Positions 25,173 to 34,789 are shown, counted from the stretch's first letter. The stretch is 52,435 bases of DNA from JAYSRU01 sp043720875 (GCA_043720875.1 JAYSRU010000010.1:1-52435); one strand, 5' to 3'. Notes: generated by a model not told the origin, from the letters alone. Numbers and translations: made by a program.

Positions 25173-25436
25173 ATGTCAGAATTTACGGTAACTCCATTAA
25201 ATATTGAAGATTTGACTGCTAAAGTAAATCTAGCGCTGGAGCAACTTCGCCCCCATTTACAGGCAGATGGTGGAGACATGGAATTAGTAGAAATAACACA
25301 AGAAGGTATCGCTTATGTTCGTCTTCTCGGTGCTTGCAGTGATTGCTCTATGAGCGCAATGACGGTTAAAGCGGGGCTGGAAGAAGCCGTGAAAAAGATG
25401 GCTCCAGAAATTGTTAGCGTACGTCCAATAGAATAA
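25173..25436 (+). CDS. NifU C-terminal-domain protein (Fe-S scaffold)
   Basis: The 87-residue protein is a stand-alone NifU-type domain: L-R-P-H-L-Q-A-D-G-G-D-M-E-L-V near residue 28, then L-L-G-A-C-S-D-C-S-M-S with the cluster-binding C-x-x-C. It assembles or transfers 4Fe-4S clusters. It follows mrp with a single-base gap, so they share one transcript and may work as a donor-carrier pair. Confidence 0.95.
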   Translation: MSEFTVTPLNIEDLTAKVNLALEQLRPHLQADGGDMELVEITQEGIAYVRLLGACSDCSMSAMTVKAGLEEAVKKMAPEIVSVRPIE

Positions 25437-25473
25437 ATAAAACATAAACATTAATACAATAATTATAAGCAAT

Positions 25474-26277
25474 ATGAACATTAAAATTATTTTACTTTCT
25501 ATCGTTTCCGCAGCGATTTTAACCATGTGTGGAACCAAAAAAAATGGTGAAAAGCGCGCATTAAACCTGTTTACACTAGCTCAAGACCGACAGTTGGGAG
25601 CAGAAACCGCCCGACATATTGATTCAAACACAAGAGAGTATCCGCCGCTAGATTCGATGAGGTACCCAGAAGCATACCAATATTTATATAAAATTAGAGA
25701 TGCTATTTTAAATTCAGGAAAAGTAATAAACCGCGACCAATTTTCATGGAGGCTTAGAATTATTCATGACGATTCAACACTTAACGCCTTTTGTACACCA
25801 GGAGGGTATATTTATGTTTACACTGGATTAATGAAATACCTTGATGCAGAAGATCAACTTGCTGGAGTGATGGGGCACGAAATTGCACATGCAGATTGCA
25901 GACATTCTACTGAACAAATGACTCAAATGAATGGCGTGAATGTGGTATCTCAAATTTTAACCGGTGGTCGTCAAAATATGTCACAAATTGTTTCAGGCCT
26001 AGTTGGACTAAAGTTTTCAAGAAACCATGAAACTGAAGCGGATGCCAAATCGGTTGCTTATTTGTGTCCAACTAGCTATACCGCATCAGGCGGTGCTCGT
26101 TTTTTCGAAAAATTAGAAGCACGCGGAGGAGCGCGCCAACCTGCTTTCTTAAGTACACATCCAGCGCCGAAAGACCGTATCGAGAATTTCAATAATTTAG
26201 CAACTACCATGGGATGTGAAGGAAAAGAACAATACCAAGCAGAATACAAAAGAATAATCGCCACTTTACCAAAATAA
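25474..26277 (+). CDS. M48 family zinc metalloprotease, exported
   Basis: The 267-residue product has an N-terminal hydrophobic signal ending L-T-M-C-G-T-K, possibly a lipoprotein site. The zinc protease motif H-E-I-A-H lies at about residues 134-138, followed some 50 residues later by the E-T-E-A-D helix that gives the third zinc ligand. This is the layout of periplasmic BepA/LoiP-like M48 proteases that degrade or refold outer-membrane proteins. It probably belongs to the same transcript as mrp and nifU (37-base gap), with the CvpA gene after 6 bases. Confidence 0.92.
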   Translation: MNIKIILLSIVSAAILTMCGTKKNGEKRALNLFTLAQDRQLGAETARHIDSNTREYPPLDSMRYPEAYQYLYKIRDAILNSGKVINRDQFSWRLRIIHDDSTLNAFCTPGGYIYVYTGLMKYLDAEDQLAGVMGHEIAHADCRHSTEQMTQMNGVNVVSQILTGGRQNMSQIVSGLVGLKFSRNHETEADAKSVAYLCPTSYTASGGARFFEKLEARGGARQPAFLSTHPAPKDRIENFNNLATTMGCEGKEQYQAEYKRIIATLPK

Positions 26278-26283
26278 TAAGGC

Positions 26284-26916
26284 ATGAATTGGATTGATCT
26301 ATTTATAGCAATACCGCTTGCTTATGCGATGTGGAAAGGATTCAAAAAAGGATTTGTGCTTGAAATATTTTCATTACTTGCGCTATTGGTAGGGATTTAT
26401 GTTGGGATCCATTTTTCAACTTGGGTTTCTAAAGCAATTGCAGGCAGCTTCAACATGAATCCTGTTTATTTGCCTATTGTAGCATTTATTATAACATTTG
26501 GTGGAGTTGCTTTGCTCATTTATATGACTGGAAAAAGCATAGAACGTACGCTCAAAACCTCAAAATTATCCACACTTAATCAAGTAGCAGGATCTGGTTT
26601 AGGCGCAATAAAAGCATTGTTTTTCTTGAGCATTGGCTTATTAATATTGGACGGCATTAACGAAAAAACAGAACTTCTTTCACCCGAAACTACCAAAGCT
26701 AGTTTGTTTTATGAACCGGTTCGCAAGATTGCTCCCGCAGCAATTCCGGCGCTAAAAAACAGTGGAATTTATATTAAAAATACGGTAGAGGGTGCAGATT
26801 CTATCAGCATGACGGTTAAAGATATTCTGCGTGCAAAAGAAATTGCGGATAGTTTGGGAATTACGGTTGAAGACGCTAAACACCTCCAAGATATACATTC
26901 CAAGTATGGCAATTAA
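26284..26916 (+). CDS. CvpA family membrane protein
   Basis: The 210-residue inner-membrane protein has the CvpA start (N-W-I-D-L-F-I-A-I-P-L-A-Y-A-M-W-K-G-F-K-K-G-F) and four likely membrane helices within the first 130 residues, then a polar tail. CvpA proteins affect envelope integrity and, in enterobacteria, colicin V production; their biochemical role is unclear. Its end overlaps the next gene by 11 bases. Confidence 0.9.
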   Translation: MNWIDLFIAIPLAYAMWKGFKKGFVLEIFSLLALLVGIYVGIHFSTWVSKAIAGSFNMNPVYLPIVAFIITFGGVALLIYMTGKSIERTLKTSKLSTLNQVAGSGLGAIKALFFLSIGLLILDGINEKTELLSPETTKASLFYEPVRKIAPAAIPALKNSGIYIKNTVEGADSISMTVKDILRAKEIADSLGITVEDAKHLQDIHSKYGN

Positions 26917-27427
26917 AACCGTTTTAACGTGTATGTTGGTTTTGTGTCTAACACCATTCAAGGCACAAATTAACCAGTTCAACAACACCCAAATTTCATT
27001 AAAAGAACTCGCGCCCAATGTTAAGAAATTCGGACCCTATTTCGGACTTGAGCAAGGAAAAAACTTACACATTGAAGTTGGCGGCGAATTGTTATACAAA
27101 CGCATCCGTTTAAAAAATAGAATTCTAATTGGCAGTAACTTAGGCATTTCCTATGGTTACAAACCAAAAGTTGTCTGTTTTGACGGCGGCATTTGGGGAA
27201 AACTAGGTAGGATAGGCTTTACGTATGGTGCTACCGTTGGCATTGCTTCCGATTTTGATTTAGCCCAATTTCGTTGTTCACCAGTAGTTGGATTTAAACT
27301 TGGCCCCGTACATTTACGAGCAGGTTATTACCTTTATCCGGGAACCAAAACAATTTTTGTGCGCAATACATTCTTCATCAGCGCTCGATTTACGTTAATA
27401 AAGCACCGAGACTTTGACTGGAAATAA
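26906..27427 (+). CDS. Small exported barrel-like protein
   Basis: The 173-residue product starts at ATG 26906, where a signal peptide begins (M-A-I-K, hydrophobic run, F-K-A-Q). An in-frame upstream start at 26831 would put 25 unrelated residues before the signal. The mature part is glycine-rich with alternating strands (G-S-N-L-G-I-S-Y-G-Y, V-H-L-R-A-G-Y-Y-L-Y) and suggests a small outer-membrane barrel. It overlaps cvpA by 11 bases and is translationally coupled to it. Confidence 0.75.
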   Translation: MAIKTVLTCMLVLCLTPFKAQINQFNNTQISLKELAPNVKKFGPYFGLEQGKNLHIEVGGELLYKRIRLKNRILIGSNLGISYGYKPKVVCFDGGIWGKLGRIGFTYGATVGIASDFDLAQFRCSPVVGFKLGPVHLRAGYYLYPGTKTIFVRNTFFISARFTLIKHRDFDWK

Positions 27428-27436
27428 TACTTGTAT

Positions 27437-28198
27437 ATGAAACTCTACCTCACTCCAAACACCTATATTGACACTCAAAAGGGATTTGATCTTTCCATAC
27501 CCTTGTCAAATACCGAACAAAATCCAACAGCTTGGCATGTAAACGCACCCATTATGGAACCCGTTATGGAAAATGGTTGGATCGGATCGGTAAAAGACGG
27601 TGGATCTGTCAACTTCAGAAACATCGCATTTAATCCGCACGGTCACACCACACATACTGAATGTTTAGGACATATCACAACTGAAGTGTACAGCATCAAT
27701 GAAACCCTAAAAGAATTTTTTTTCACGGCCAAAATAGTTTCTATTCTACCCGAAGAAATTGAAGTGGATGGCGTTACTGATTTACGAATCAGTGCGCAAC
27801 AATTAAACAACGCCATTGGAGAAACCAAAGCAAGCGCGTTAATTGTTAGAACTCTTCCGAACACGGATAAAACCCACAAACACTATACCGGCACGAACCC
27901 TTGCTACTTTGAAAAAGAAGGCGCACAAGTGCTTATAGATTGCAAAATAGATCACTTTCTGATCGATACACCATCGGTAGACCGGGAATCTGACGGTGGA
28001 AAACTTGCATTTCATCACGCCTTTTGGGAAGTGCCAAATAACCCAAACTTTACACGCACCATATCAGAATTACTTTTTGTTCCCTCCGAAGTAGCAGATG
28101 GTGAATACATTCTAAACTTACAGGTAGCTTCTTTTGAAAACGATGCAGCACCATGCCGACCGGTAGTTTTTAAGCTCGAAAACGGTTCACATTTATAA
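27437..28198 (+). CDS. Cyclase / kynurenine formamidase-like hydrolase
   Basis: The 253-residue cytoplasmic protein belongs to the cyclase family (PF04199). The metal-binding motif H-G-H-T-T-H-T-E-C-L-G-H corresponds to the family's H-x-G-T-H-x-D-x-P-x-H, with changes at several positions. A second histidine region (F-H-H-A-F-W) lies near residue 195. Relatives hydrolyse N-formylkynurenine or other amides; the substrate here is unknown. ATG 27437 is preferred over a TTG two codons earlier. It is the last gene before the rimP promoter. Confidence 0.85.
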   Translation: MKLYLTPNTYIDTQKGFDLSIPLSNTEQNPTAWHVNAPIMEPVMENGWIGSVKDGGSVNFRNIAFNPHGHTTHTECLGHITTEVYSINETLKEFFFTAKIVSILPEEIEVDGVTDLRISAQQLNNAIGETKASALIVRTLPNTDKTHKHYTGTNPCYFEKEGAQVLIDCKIDHFLIDTPSVDRESDGGKLAFHHAFWEVPNNPNFTRTISELLFVPSEVADGEYILNLQVASFENDAAPCRPVVFKLENGSHL

Positions 28199-28202
28199 AA
28201 AG

Positions 28203-28233
28203 TTTGTTTTTCAGAAAAAAAGTATTACTTTTG
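28203..28233 (+). promoter_or_regulatory. Promoter of the rimP-nusA-infB operon
   Basis: TTTG at 28203-28206 (-33) and TACTTTTG at 28226-28233 (-7, exact TAnnTTTG) are separated by 19 bases, the best-spaced promoter in the window. It begins 4 bases after the stop of the previous gene. Confidence 0.75.
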
Positions 28234-28253
28234 CATCGTAATTACACAAATAC

Positions 28254-28273
28254 AAGGGGACAGAGGTCCCCTT
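28254..28273 (+). promoter_or_regulatory. Leader hairpin of rimP
   Basis: AAGGGGA (28254-28260) pairs perfectly with TCCCCTT (28267-28273) around a 6-base loop, beginning about 15 bases after the predicted transcript start and ending 11 bases before the ATG. The following CTTCTTTATT is weakly T-rich. It may be a 5' stabiliser, an attenuator or a site for autoregulation. Confidence 0.6.
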
Positions 28274-28284
28274 CTTTATTGAAT

Positions 28285-28761
28285 ATGATCACAAAAGATA
28301 TTGTACTTAAATTTGCTCAAGAGCGCATAGATGAACGCCATCCCGGTGTTTTCATTGTAGAATTGAACATCTCACCAGACAATGCAATCAACATAGAATT
28401 AGACAAAAAAGAAGGCGGCGTTTGCATAGACGAATGCGTTTCTGTTTCGCGCAATGTTGAGCATAACTTGGACCGCGAAGAAAATGATTTTGAATTGCAC
28501 GTTTCTTCTGCTGGCTTGGACAAACCATTACGCGTTTATGACCAATACCCAAAAAACATAGGAAGAGGTTTAGAGTGCGTATTAACAGACGGAAATAAAG
28601 TTGAAGGTAAATTAATGGCTGTTTCACCAGAAGCAATCACAGTTGAAAGTCAATCGAAAGAACTTGTAGAAGGAAAGAAAACAAAACAACTAGTAACTCG
28701 AAGCACAGTGTTGCGTTTCGAAGAAATAAAAGAAGCCAAAATAGTCATTTCATTTAAATAG
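28285..28761 (+). CDS. rimP: Ribosome maturation factor RimP
   Basis: The 158-residue cytoplasmic factor is needed for 30S ribosomal subunit maturation. The family core is visible: I-E-L-D-K-K-E-G-G-V-C-I-D-E-C-V-S-V-S-R near residues 35-54, then L-H-V-S-S-A-G-L-D-K-P-L, and a C-terminal SH3-like domain that is shorter than in Proteobacteria. ATG 28285 is chosen because longer in-frame starts lie in the promoter and leader hairpin. It heads the conserved rimP-nusA-infB operon; nusA follows after 7 bases. Confidence 0.95.
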   Translation: MITKDIVLKFAQERIDERHPGVFIVELNISPDNAINIELDKKEGGVCIDECVSVSRNVEHNLDREENDFELHVSSAGLDKPLRVYDQYPKNIGRGLECVLTDGNKVEGKLMAVSPEAITVESQSKELVEGKKTKQLVTRSTVLRFEEIKEAKIVISFK

Positions 28762-28768
28762 CTAAGTA

Positions 28769-30004
28769 ATGAACAGCATAGAATTAGTAGAATCGTTTAC
28801 CGAGTTTAAAGAGTTTAAGGATATTGATCCGCAAACCATGCAAAACGTTTTAGAAGATGTTTTTAGATCAATGTTAAAGAAGAAATTCGGAACAGATGAT
28901 CATATTGACGTAATCGTAAATATTGGCAAGGGTGACCTTCAAATTTTTGTAAACAAAGAAATTGTTCCAGATGGTGAAGTGGAAGATGAAAATCTTGAGA
29001 TCGCTTATTCAAAGGCAATTCAAATTGAACCAGATTTTGAAATCGGTGAAGATGTAGCAATGGAATACAAAATGGCTGATTTTGGTCGTAGAAGTATTCT
29101 TTCTTTACGTCAGAACTTGATGACACGTATCATGGAGCTTGAAAAAGACAACTTGTATAAATTATACAAAGAACGTGTTGGCGAAATTGTTACAGGTGAA
29201 GTTTACCAAGTTTGGAAAAAAGAAATTATGGTTATGGATGATGAAGGTAACGAGTTACTTTTACCTAAATCAGAACAAATTCCTTCAGACTATTTCAAAA
29301 AAGGAGAAGCAGTTCGTGCAGTTGTTTCAAAAGTTGACATGCGTAATGCAAGTCCAGTAATTATTCTTTCGCGTACTGCTCCAGAATTCTTAGAGCGTTT
29401 GTTCGAGCAAGAAGTTCCTGAAGTATTTGATGGTTTGATTACGATTAAACGCATCGTTCGTGAGCCAGGAGAAAGAGCTAAAGTTGCTGTTGAATCTTAT
29501 GATGACCGTATTGATCCAGTTGGAGCTTGTGTTGGAATGAAAGGTTCACGTATTCACGGAATCGTTCGCGAATTACGTAACGAAAATATTGATGTAATCA
29601 ATTACACAAGCAATTCACAGTTGTTCATTCAACGTGCGTTGTCTCCTGCAAAAATTACAAATATTGAAATTTTCGAAGAAGAAAAAAGAGCAGAAGTTTA
29701 TTTAAAGCCAGATCAAGTATCGCTTGCGATTGGAAAAGGTGGAAATAACATCAAACTTGCAGGGAAATTAACTGGATATGACATTGACGTATTTAGAGAT
29801 GGAATTGCAGATAATGAAGATGTAGATTTAGAAGAATTCGTAGATGAAATCGATGGATGGATTTTGGACGAATTGAAAAAAGTTGGTTGCGATAGTGCCA
29901 AATCTGTTCTTGAAATGGACATTAAGGATTTGGTTTCTCGAACTGACTTAGAAGAAGAGACAATACAAGAGGTTATTAGAATTCTAAAAGCAGAATTTGA
30001 ATAA
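28769..30004 (+). CDS. nusA: Transcription termination/antitermination factor NusA
   Basis: The 411-residue protein binds RNA polymerase and nascent RNA and modulates pausing, termination and antitermination. Domains in order: N-terminal polymerase-binding region (~1-130), S1 domain (~135-200, G-E-I-V-T-G-E-V-Y), KH1 (V-G-A-C-V-G-M-K-G-S-R-I) and KH2 (S-L-A-I-G-K-G-G-N-N-I-K), then a short acidic C-terminal helical part with one helix-hairpin-helix-like motif. The long acidic repeats of E. coli NusA are absent, as is usual outside Gammaproteobacteria. Confidence 0.97.
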   Translation: MNSIELVESFTEFKEFKDIDPQTMQNVLEDVFRSMLKKKFGTDDHIDVIVNIGKGDLQIFVNKEIVPDGEVEDENLEIAYSKAIQIEPDFEIGEDVAMEYKMADFGRRSILSLRQNLMTRIMELEKDNLYKLYKERVGEIVTGEVYQVWKKEIMVMDDEGNELLLPKSEQIPSDYFKKGEAVRAVVSKVDMRNASPVIILSRTAPEFLERLFEQEVPEVFDGLITIKRIVREPGERAKVAVESYDDRIDPVGACVGMKGSRIHGIVRELRNENIDVINYTSNSQLFIQRALSPAKITNIEIFEEEKRAEVYLKPDQVSLAIGKGGNNIKLAGKLTGYDIDVFRDGIADNEDVDLEEFVDEIDGWILDELKKVGCDSAKSVLEMDIKDLVSRTDLEEETIQEVIRILKAEFE

Positions 30005-30054
30005 GACCATTTGTTTAGTCAATTCATAAAAATAATAAAGGATTAAAACAAAAT

Positions 30055-32997
30055 ATGTCAGTACAACCAACACGTATTAAAAAACTCGCAGCTGATTACA
30101 ACATATCAGTAGATACTATTATTCAGCACCTTGCTACTAATGGGATAAAAGGCGATGGAATAAATGCTAATACAAAACTTGAAATTGATCAAGTAAATAT
30201 TGTAACTGCACAATTCGCTTCAGACTTTGCAGAAAAAGAAGAAGCGAAAAAAATATCTCATCGTAGAGAGAAAAGAGAATCCGTTTCTCTAGAAGACTCG
30301 CGTGACGAACCTGCACAGGTTGAAGTTGCTGAGCCAGTGATTACAGACGCTCCTAAAGTTGCGCCTGTTCAAGAAACTGCACCTATTATCGAAACAATTC
30401 CTGAAGTTGTTACGCCCGCAACGAAAGTTGAGGAAGTAAAAGTTGAGGAAAAAATTGTTGTGAACGAAACACCTAATACTGATTCTACAGGTCCGGTTGT
30501 AGATGATAACGATAGCAAAACTATTGGTGGAGGGGATGTTCAGGTAAACGTTATAGGTAAAATTGACTTAAACGCACTGAACCTTAAGTCTCGTCCCGAC
30601 AAGAAAAAGGATTTCAAAAAAGAAAATCCCGCAAAACCACAAGGTCAGAAACCAGCAGTTGCAGCTCAAAACAAACCAGCTGCTGCGCCAGTTAAACCTT
30701 ATGTTGTTGTTGGACATCCGGTTGAGGAAGTAAAAGTTGTAACACCAGTTGCTCCCGTAGTTATTGAAACGATTCGTGTGGAATCACACAAGCTTTCAGG
30801 TCCTACCGTAATTGGTAAAATTGTTCTCCCTGTAGAACGTCAAAAGGCAGCTTCATCAAGACCAGGAGAAGAATCACGAAAAAAACGTAAAAGAATTGAT
30901 AAACCGGGCGCGCCAACAACAGGCGGCGGGGCAGCAGCAGCACCAAATGCTGGCGCACCACGTCCTCCGTTTGTTCCTGGCCAACCACGTCCTCCATTTG
31001 TCCCAGGACAAGGAAGACCAGCAGGAGCAGGATATCAAGGAAACAATAAATTTGGAAATAAACCTGGAGGCGCTGGCGCACCAAAAGTAGTTGCGACGGC
31101 ACAGGATATTTCAAAAGAAGTTAAAGATACCTTGGCACGTTTATCCGGTGCTGGAGCTAAATCAAAAGGTTCTAAAAACAGAAAAGCAAAACGTGCTACA
31201 GGTGCAGAACGTCGTGAGCAAGAACAACTTGACGCAGAAAACCAAGAAAAAGTATTAAAACTTACTGAGTTTGTTACTGTTTCGGAATTAGCATCAATGA
31301 TGAACTTACATCCAACGAAAATTATTTCGGCTTGTATGTCTCTTGGAATTTTCGCTTCGATTAACCAACGTTTGGATGCAGAAACAATTCAAATCATTGC
31401 CATGGAATTTGGTTATGAAACTGAATTTGTAAGTGCTGAAGTTCAAGAAGCAATCGCTGTTGTAGAAGACAGAGAAGAAGATTTAATTCCTCGTCCGCCA
31501 ATTATTACGGTAATGGGTCACGTCGATCATGGTAAAACTTCATTGCTTGATAAAATACGAAATGAAAACATTGTAGCTGGTGAAGCTGGGGGAATTACCC
31601 AACACATCGGTGCATATTCGGTAACGTTGAAAGACGGTAAAAAACTTACATTCTTAGATACACCAGGTCACGAAGCCTTTACAGCGATGCGTGCACGTGG
31701 TGCTCAAGTAACAGATATAGCAGTTATTTTAGTAGCTGCTGATGATGATGTAATGCCTCAAACAAAGGAAGCAATTGCGCATGCTCAGGCTGCGAACGTA
31801 CCAATGATCTTTGCCATCAATAAGATTGACAAAGCTGGTGCAAACACAGACAGAATTCGCGAGCAACTTTCTGCCATGAACATCTTAGTAGAAGAATGGG
31901 GTGGAAAATACCAATGTCAAGAAATTTCAGCTAAGCAAGGATTAAACATTGATTCTTTACTAGAAAAAATTATTCTTGAAGCAGAAATGTTAGACTTGAA
32001 AGCTAACCCTGCTAAGAATGCGGTTGGAACTGTAATTGAATCTACGTTAGATAAAGGAAAAGGATATGTAACCAACATGTTGGTTGAAGCTGGAACTTTA
32101 CGCGTTGGTGACATTGTATTGGTTGGTCGTTATTATGGTCGTGTAAGGGCAATGCATAATGAAAAAGGCGAAGCACTTACAGAAGCTGGTCCTTCTGTTC
32201 CTGTAGCAATATTAGGTATTGGCGGTGCACCAAGTGCAGGTGATCGATTCAACATCATGGATGATGAACGTGAAGCACGTAACATCGCAACAAAAAGAGA
32301 ACAATTGTACCGTGAACAAGGTTTACGTACAACGAAACATATTACCTTGGATGAAATTGGTCGTCGTTTGGCAATTGGAGACTTTAAAGAACTTAACCTC
32401 ATCGTTAAAGGTGATGTGGATGGTTCGATTGAAGCGTTATCTGATGCTTTACTTGGCTTATCTACTGAAGAGATTGCTATTCGAATTGTACACAAAGGTG
32501 TTGGACAAATTAACGAGGCAGATATCAACTTGGCGTCAGCTTCTGATGCGATCATCATTGGTTTCCAAGTTCGTCCATCTGTAAGTGCGCGTAAATTGGC
32601 TGATACTGAACAAATCGATATCCGTCTTTACTCAATCATCTACAAAGCAATTGACGAAATTAAAGCGGCAATGGAAGGAATGCTTTCTCCAGATATTGAA
32701 GAAAAAATTACTGGATCTGCTGAAGTTCGTGAAACATTCGACATTACACGTGTTGGAACAATCGCTGGATGTTATGTATTAGATGGTATTATCAAGCGTA
32801 ACAACAAAATCCGAGTTATTCGTGATGGAGTTGTGCAACATACAGGTACACTTGGTTCATTGAAGCGTTTCAAAGACGACGTGAAGGAAGTAAAAAACAA
32901 TTACGAGTGTGGTTTGAACATCGACAAATACGATGACATCAAAACTGGTGATATCATTGAAGCTTTCGAAGAAATGGAAGTTGCAAGAAAACTATAA
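30055..32997 (+). CDS. infB: Translation initiation factor IF-2
   Basis: The 980-residue GTPase recruits initiator tRNA to the 30S subunit and promotes subunit joining. An IF2_N domain opens the protein. Residues ~50-390 are a long, low-complexity linker rich in E, V, P, K and G, including the peptide P-R-P-P-F-V-P-G-Q directly repeated near residues 302-320. A second IF2_N-like domain (~400-460) precedes the G domain: G1 G-H-V-D-H-G-K-T at ~488, G3 D-T-P-G-H-E, G4 N-K-I-D. Domains II-IV follow. The operon ends at a strong terminator. Confidence 0.98.
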   Translation: MSVQPTRIKKLAADYNISVDTIIQHLATNGIKGDGINANTKLEIDQVNIVTAQFASDFAEKEEAKKISHRREKRESVSLEDSRDEPAQVEVAEPVITDAPKVAPVQETAPIIETIPEVVTPATKVEEVKVEEKIVVNETPNTDSTGPVVDDNDSKTIGGGDVQVNVIGKIDLNALNLKSRPDKKKDFKKENPAKPQGQKPAVAAQNKPAAAPVKPYVVVGHPVEEVKVVTPVAPVVIETIRVESHKLSGPTVIGKIVLPVERQKAASSRPGEESRKKRKRIDKPGAPTTGGGAAAAPNAGAPRPPFVPGQPRPPFVPGQGRPAGAGYQGNNKFGNKPGGAGAPKVVATAQDISKEVKDTLARLSGAGAKSKGSKNRKAKRATGAERREQEQLDAENQEKVLKLTEFVTVSELASMMNLHPTKIISACMSLGIFASINQRLDAETIQIIAMEFGYETEFVSAEVQEAIAVVEDREEDLIPRPPIITVMGHVDHGKTSLLDKIRNENIVAGEAGGITQHIGAYSVTLKDGKKLTFLDTPGHEAFTAMRARGAQVTDIAVILVAADDDVMPQTKEAIAHAQAANVPMIFAINKIDKAGANTDRIREQLSAMNILVEEWGGKYQCQEISAKQGLNIDSLLEKIILEAEMLDLKANPAKNAVGTVIESTLDKGKGYVTNMLVEAGTLRVGDIVLVGRYYGRVRAMHNEKGEALTEAGPSVPVAILGIGGAPSAGDRFNIMDDEREARNIATKREQLYREQGLRTTKHITLDEIGRRLAIGDFKELNLIVKGDVDGSIEALSDALLGLSTEEIAIRIVHKGVGQINEADINLASASDAIIIGFQVRPSVSARKLADTEQIDIRLYSIIYKAIDEIKAAMEGMLSPDIEEKITGSAEVRETFDITRVGTIAGCYVLDGIIKRNNKIRVIRDGVVQHTGTLGSLKRFKDDVKEVKNNYECGLNIDKYDDIKTGDIIEAFEEMEVARKL

Positions 32998-33020
32998 GTA
33001 ACACAAACTACTTTAAATCA

Positions 33021-33054
33021 AAAACCATCCGCCAACTGACGGATGGTTTTTTTT
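33021..33054 (+). terminator. Terminator of the rimP-nusA-infB operon
   Basis: AAAACCATCCG pairs perfectly with CGGATGGTTTT around an 8-base loop, followed by four more T's. It lies 23 bases after the infB stop and ends just before the convergent histidine kinase gene. Confidence 0.92.
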
Positions 33055-33077
33055 GTGTTTACTAATTTGCGTTACGA

Positions 33078-34631
33078 TCAACCCTTCAAACTCACCCGAA
33101 TGGTTGTACCCACATTCGGTTCAGATTCTAGTACAAATACTTTTCCTTTGTGGTATTCTGTAACAATTCGTTTCACCAACGAGAGCCCTAATCCCCAACC
33201 ACGCTTTTTTGTGGTAAAACCGGGCTTAAAAATAGCTTTAAACTGTTTCGGAGACAAACCCTTGCCAGAATCTTTTACGTCGATATGCACTCATTCTGGT
33301 GAAATGCTCACCCTAATGGTTAATTCACCTTTGCCTTCCATTGCATCAACCGCGTTGTTACACATGTTTTCGAACACCCATTCCATTAATGCAGCATTAT
33401 GCAACACTTCAATGTTTTCTTCCGGAAGCTCAAGGGACAAGGTAACTTTTGCACTTATTCGTGGACGCAAATACGCAATAACCCCACTCAATGTAGCTTT
33501 AATATCCAAATCACGCAATTGCGTTGTGCTACCAATTTTAGAGAAGCGCTCACTCACTTTTACCAAACGCAGGATGTCGCGTTCCATTTCTCTAGATTCC
33601 TCGTTGAGTTCTGGTCTGTCTTTTAGTAATTCTATCCAAGCCATTAGTGAAGACAAGGGCGTTCCTAGCTGGTGCGCTGTTTCTTTAGCCATTCCAGCCC
33701 ACACTTGATTTTGCTCCGCCTTGCGAAACGTGCTAAATAAGATATACGCCACTAAGGCAAAAAATCCAATAATTACGAATTGAACATAGGGGAACAAGCG
33801 CAATTGTGCCAATTCGGCACTCGAGTCGAAATATAACAATGTAGCATGATTTTGTCCATAATCGATTGCAATGGGAACGTTTTTGGCCGCCAATACTTTT
33901 ACTTTCTTCCGAAAATCGGATCCCATGTCTTTTTTAGAAATATTGGTCGCAATGATTGAATCGACTCCTTCTTCGATTAATATAACTGGAACCAATCCTT
34001 GGTTTTCTATTAACTCATTTTGAAATGCATTAATTAAAGAATCCCGGTCACTCTCCAATTGCAACGTTGTGTATGAATTGGTGAAATAATAGGTCATGTA
34101 ATATCCCTCAAAAACATCAATGCTAAAAGGCATGGTCTTCTTTCTCCATGAATTCGCTAAGCTTTTCAGGCTGTCGTCAATTGCCTTGATAATTTCCTTT
34201 TTGTCGGTAAGTCCCAATTTCAAAACAATTCCGTTCGAGTCAATTCCCGTGTTTATTTCTCCAGAAATCTGGTTATTGTTGTCCATTAAGATTACGGGAA
34301 TATCTGTATTGTTCTTAATAATTTGTAATGGAAATGAGTAGTCCGGAATTGCATCACCCACAAACGGCTTCGATATTTCTTTGGTCGCATCAATCCAAAG
34401 CTTCATTTTCTCACGCTCTTTTTCCTTTAATTGCTCAAAGGATCTATTCGTTAACCTAATAAGCGCCGCTTTCTTTTGAATCGCTATTGCCCATTGTTGC
34501 GCTCTTTCCTTTTCCGCCAAAGCAATTTTTTGCACCATTCTATTCGAATAATACAGCGAAAGAAGGATTCCTATTAAGGCAAAAGCCAATAATAAGATTT
34601 TCCAACGTTGTTTGCTTGAGTATAAATTCAT
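33078..34631 (-). pseudogene. Sensor histidine kinase interrupted by an in-frame TGA
   Basis: The frame encodes a 517-codon histidine kinase with codon 447 (33293-33291) a TGA. N-terminal helix ~6-28 and a second helix ~283-303 bracket a ~250-residue periplasmic sensor part. The phosphoacceptor box E-T-A-H-Q-L-G-T-P has H near 318. The N box (N-M-C-N-N-A-V-D-A-M) is before the stop. After it, in the same frame, come D-S-G-K-G-L (G1), F-K-P-G-F-T-T-K (F box) and G-W-G-L-G-L-S (G2), up to the normal end at 33078. Neither half alone can bind ATP fully. It may be a recent nonsense mutation, a sequencing error or readthrough. Start ATG 34631 is chosen for the membrane helix. No response regulator is adjacent. 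Confidence 0.85.
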
Positions 34632-34789
34632 TCTGGTCAAAGAAACGAGAAACTTATCAATATTGTTGCAAAATAGTTGCATTTTATCCCGATCTCTTAT
34701 CGAATATTTCAGTCGCAGAATTATCACTTAAATCATTACAAAAATGAAATATGCGAAAAACCGAATTTATTCGTTTTATCTTCGTAAAA

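Noticed and set aside
32133..32558. Minus-strand frame within infB
   Set aside because: Lies opposite the conserved IF-2 domains; no independent signals.
33043..33708. 221-codon plus-strand frame opposite the histidine kinase
   Set aside because: Kinase motifs are on the minus strand; the plus frame also begins inside the infB terminator.
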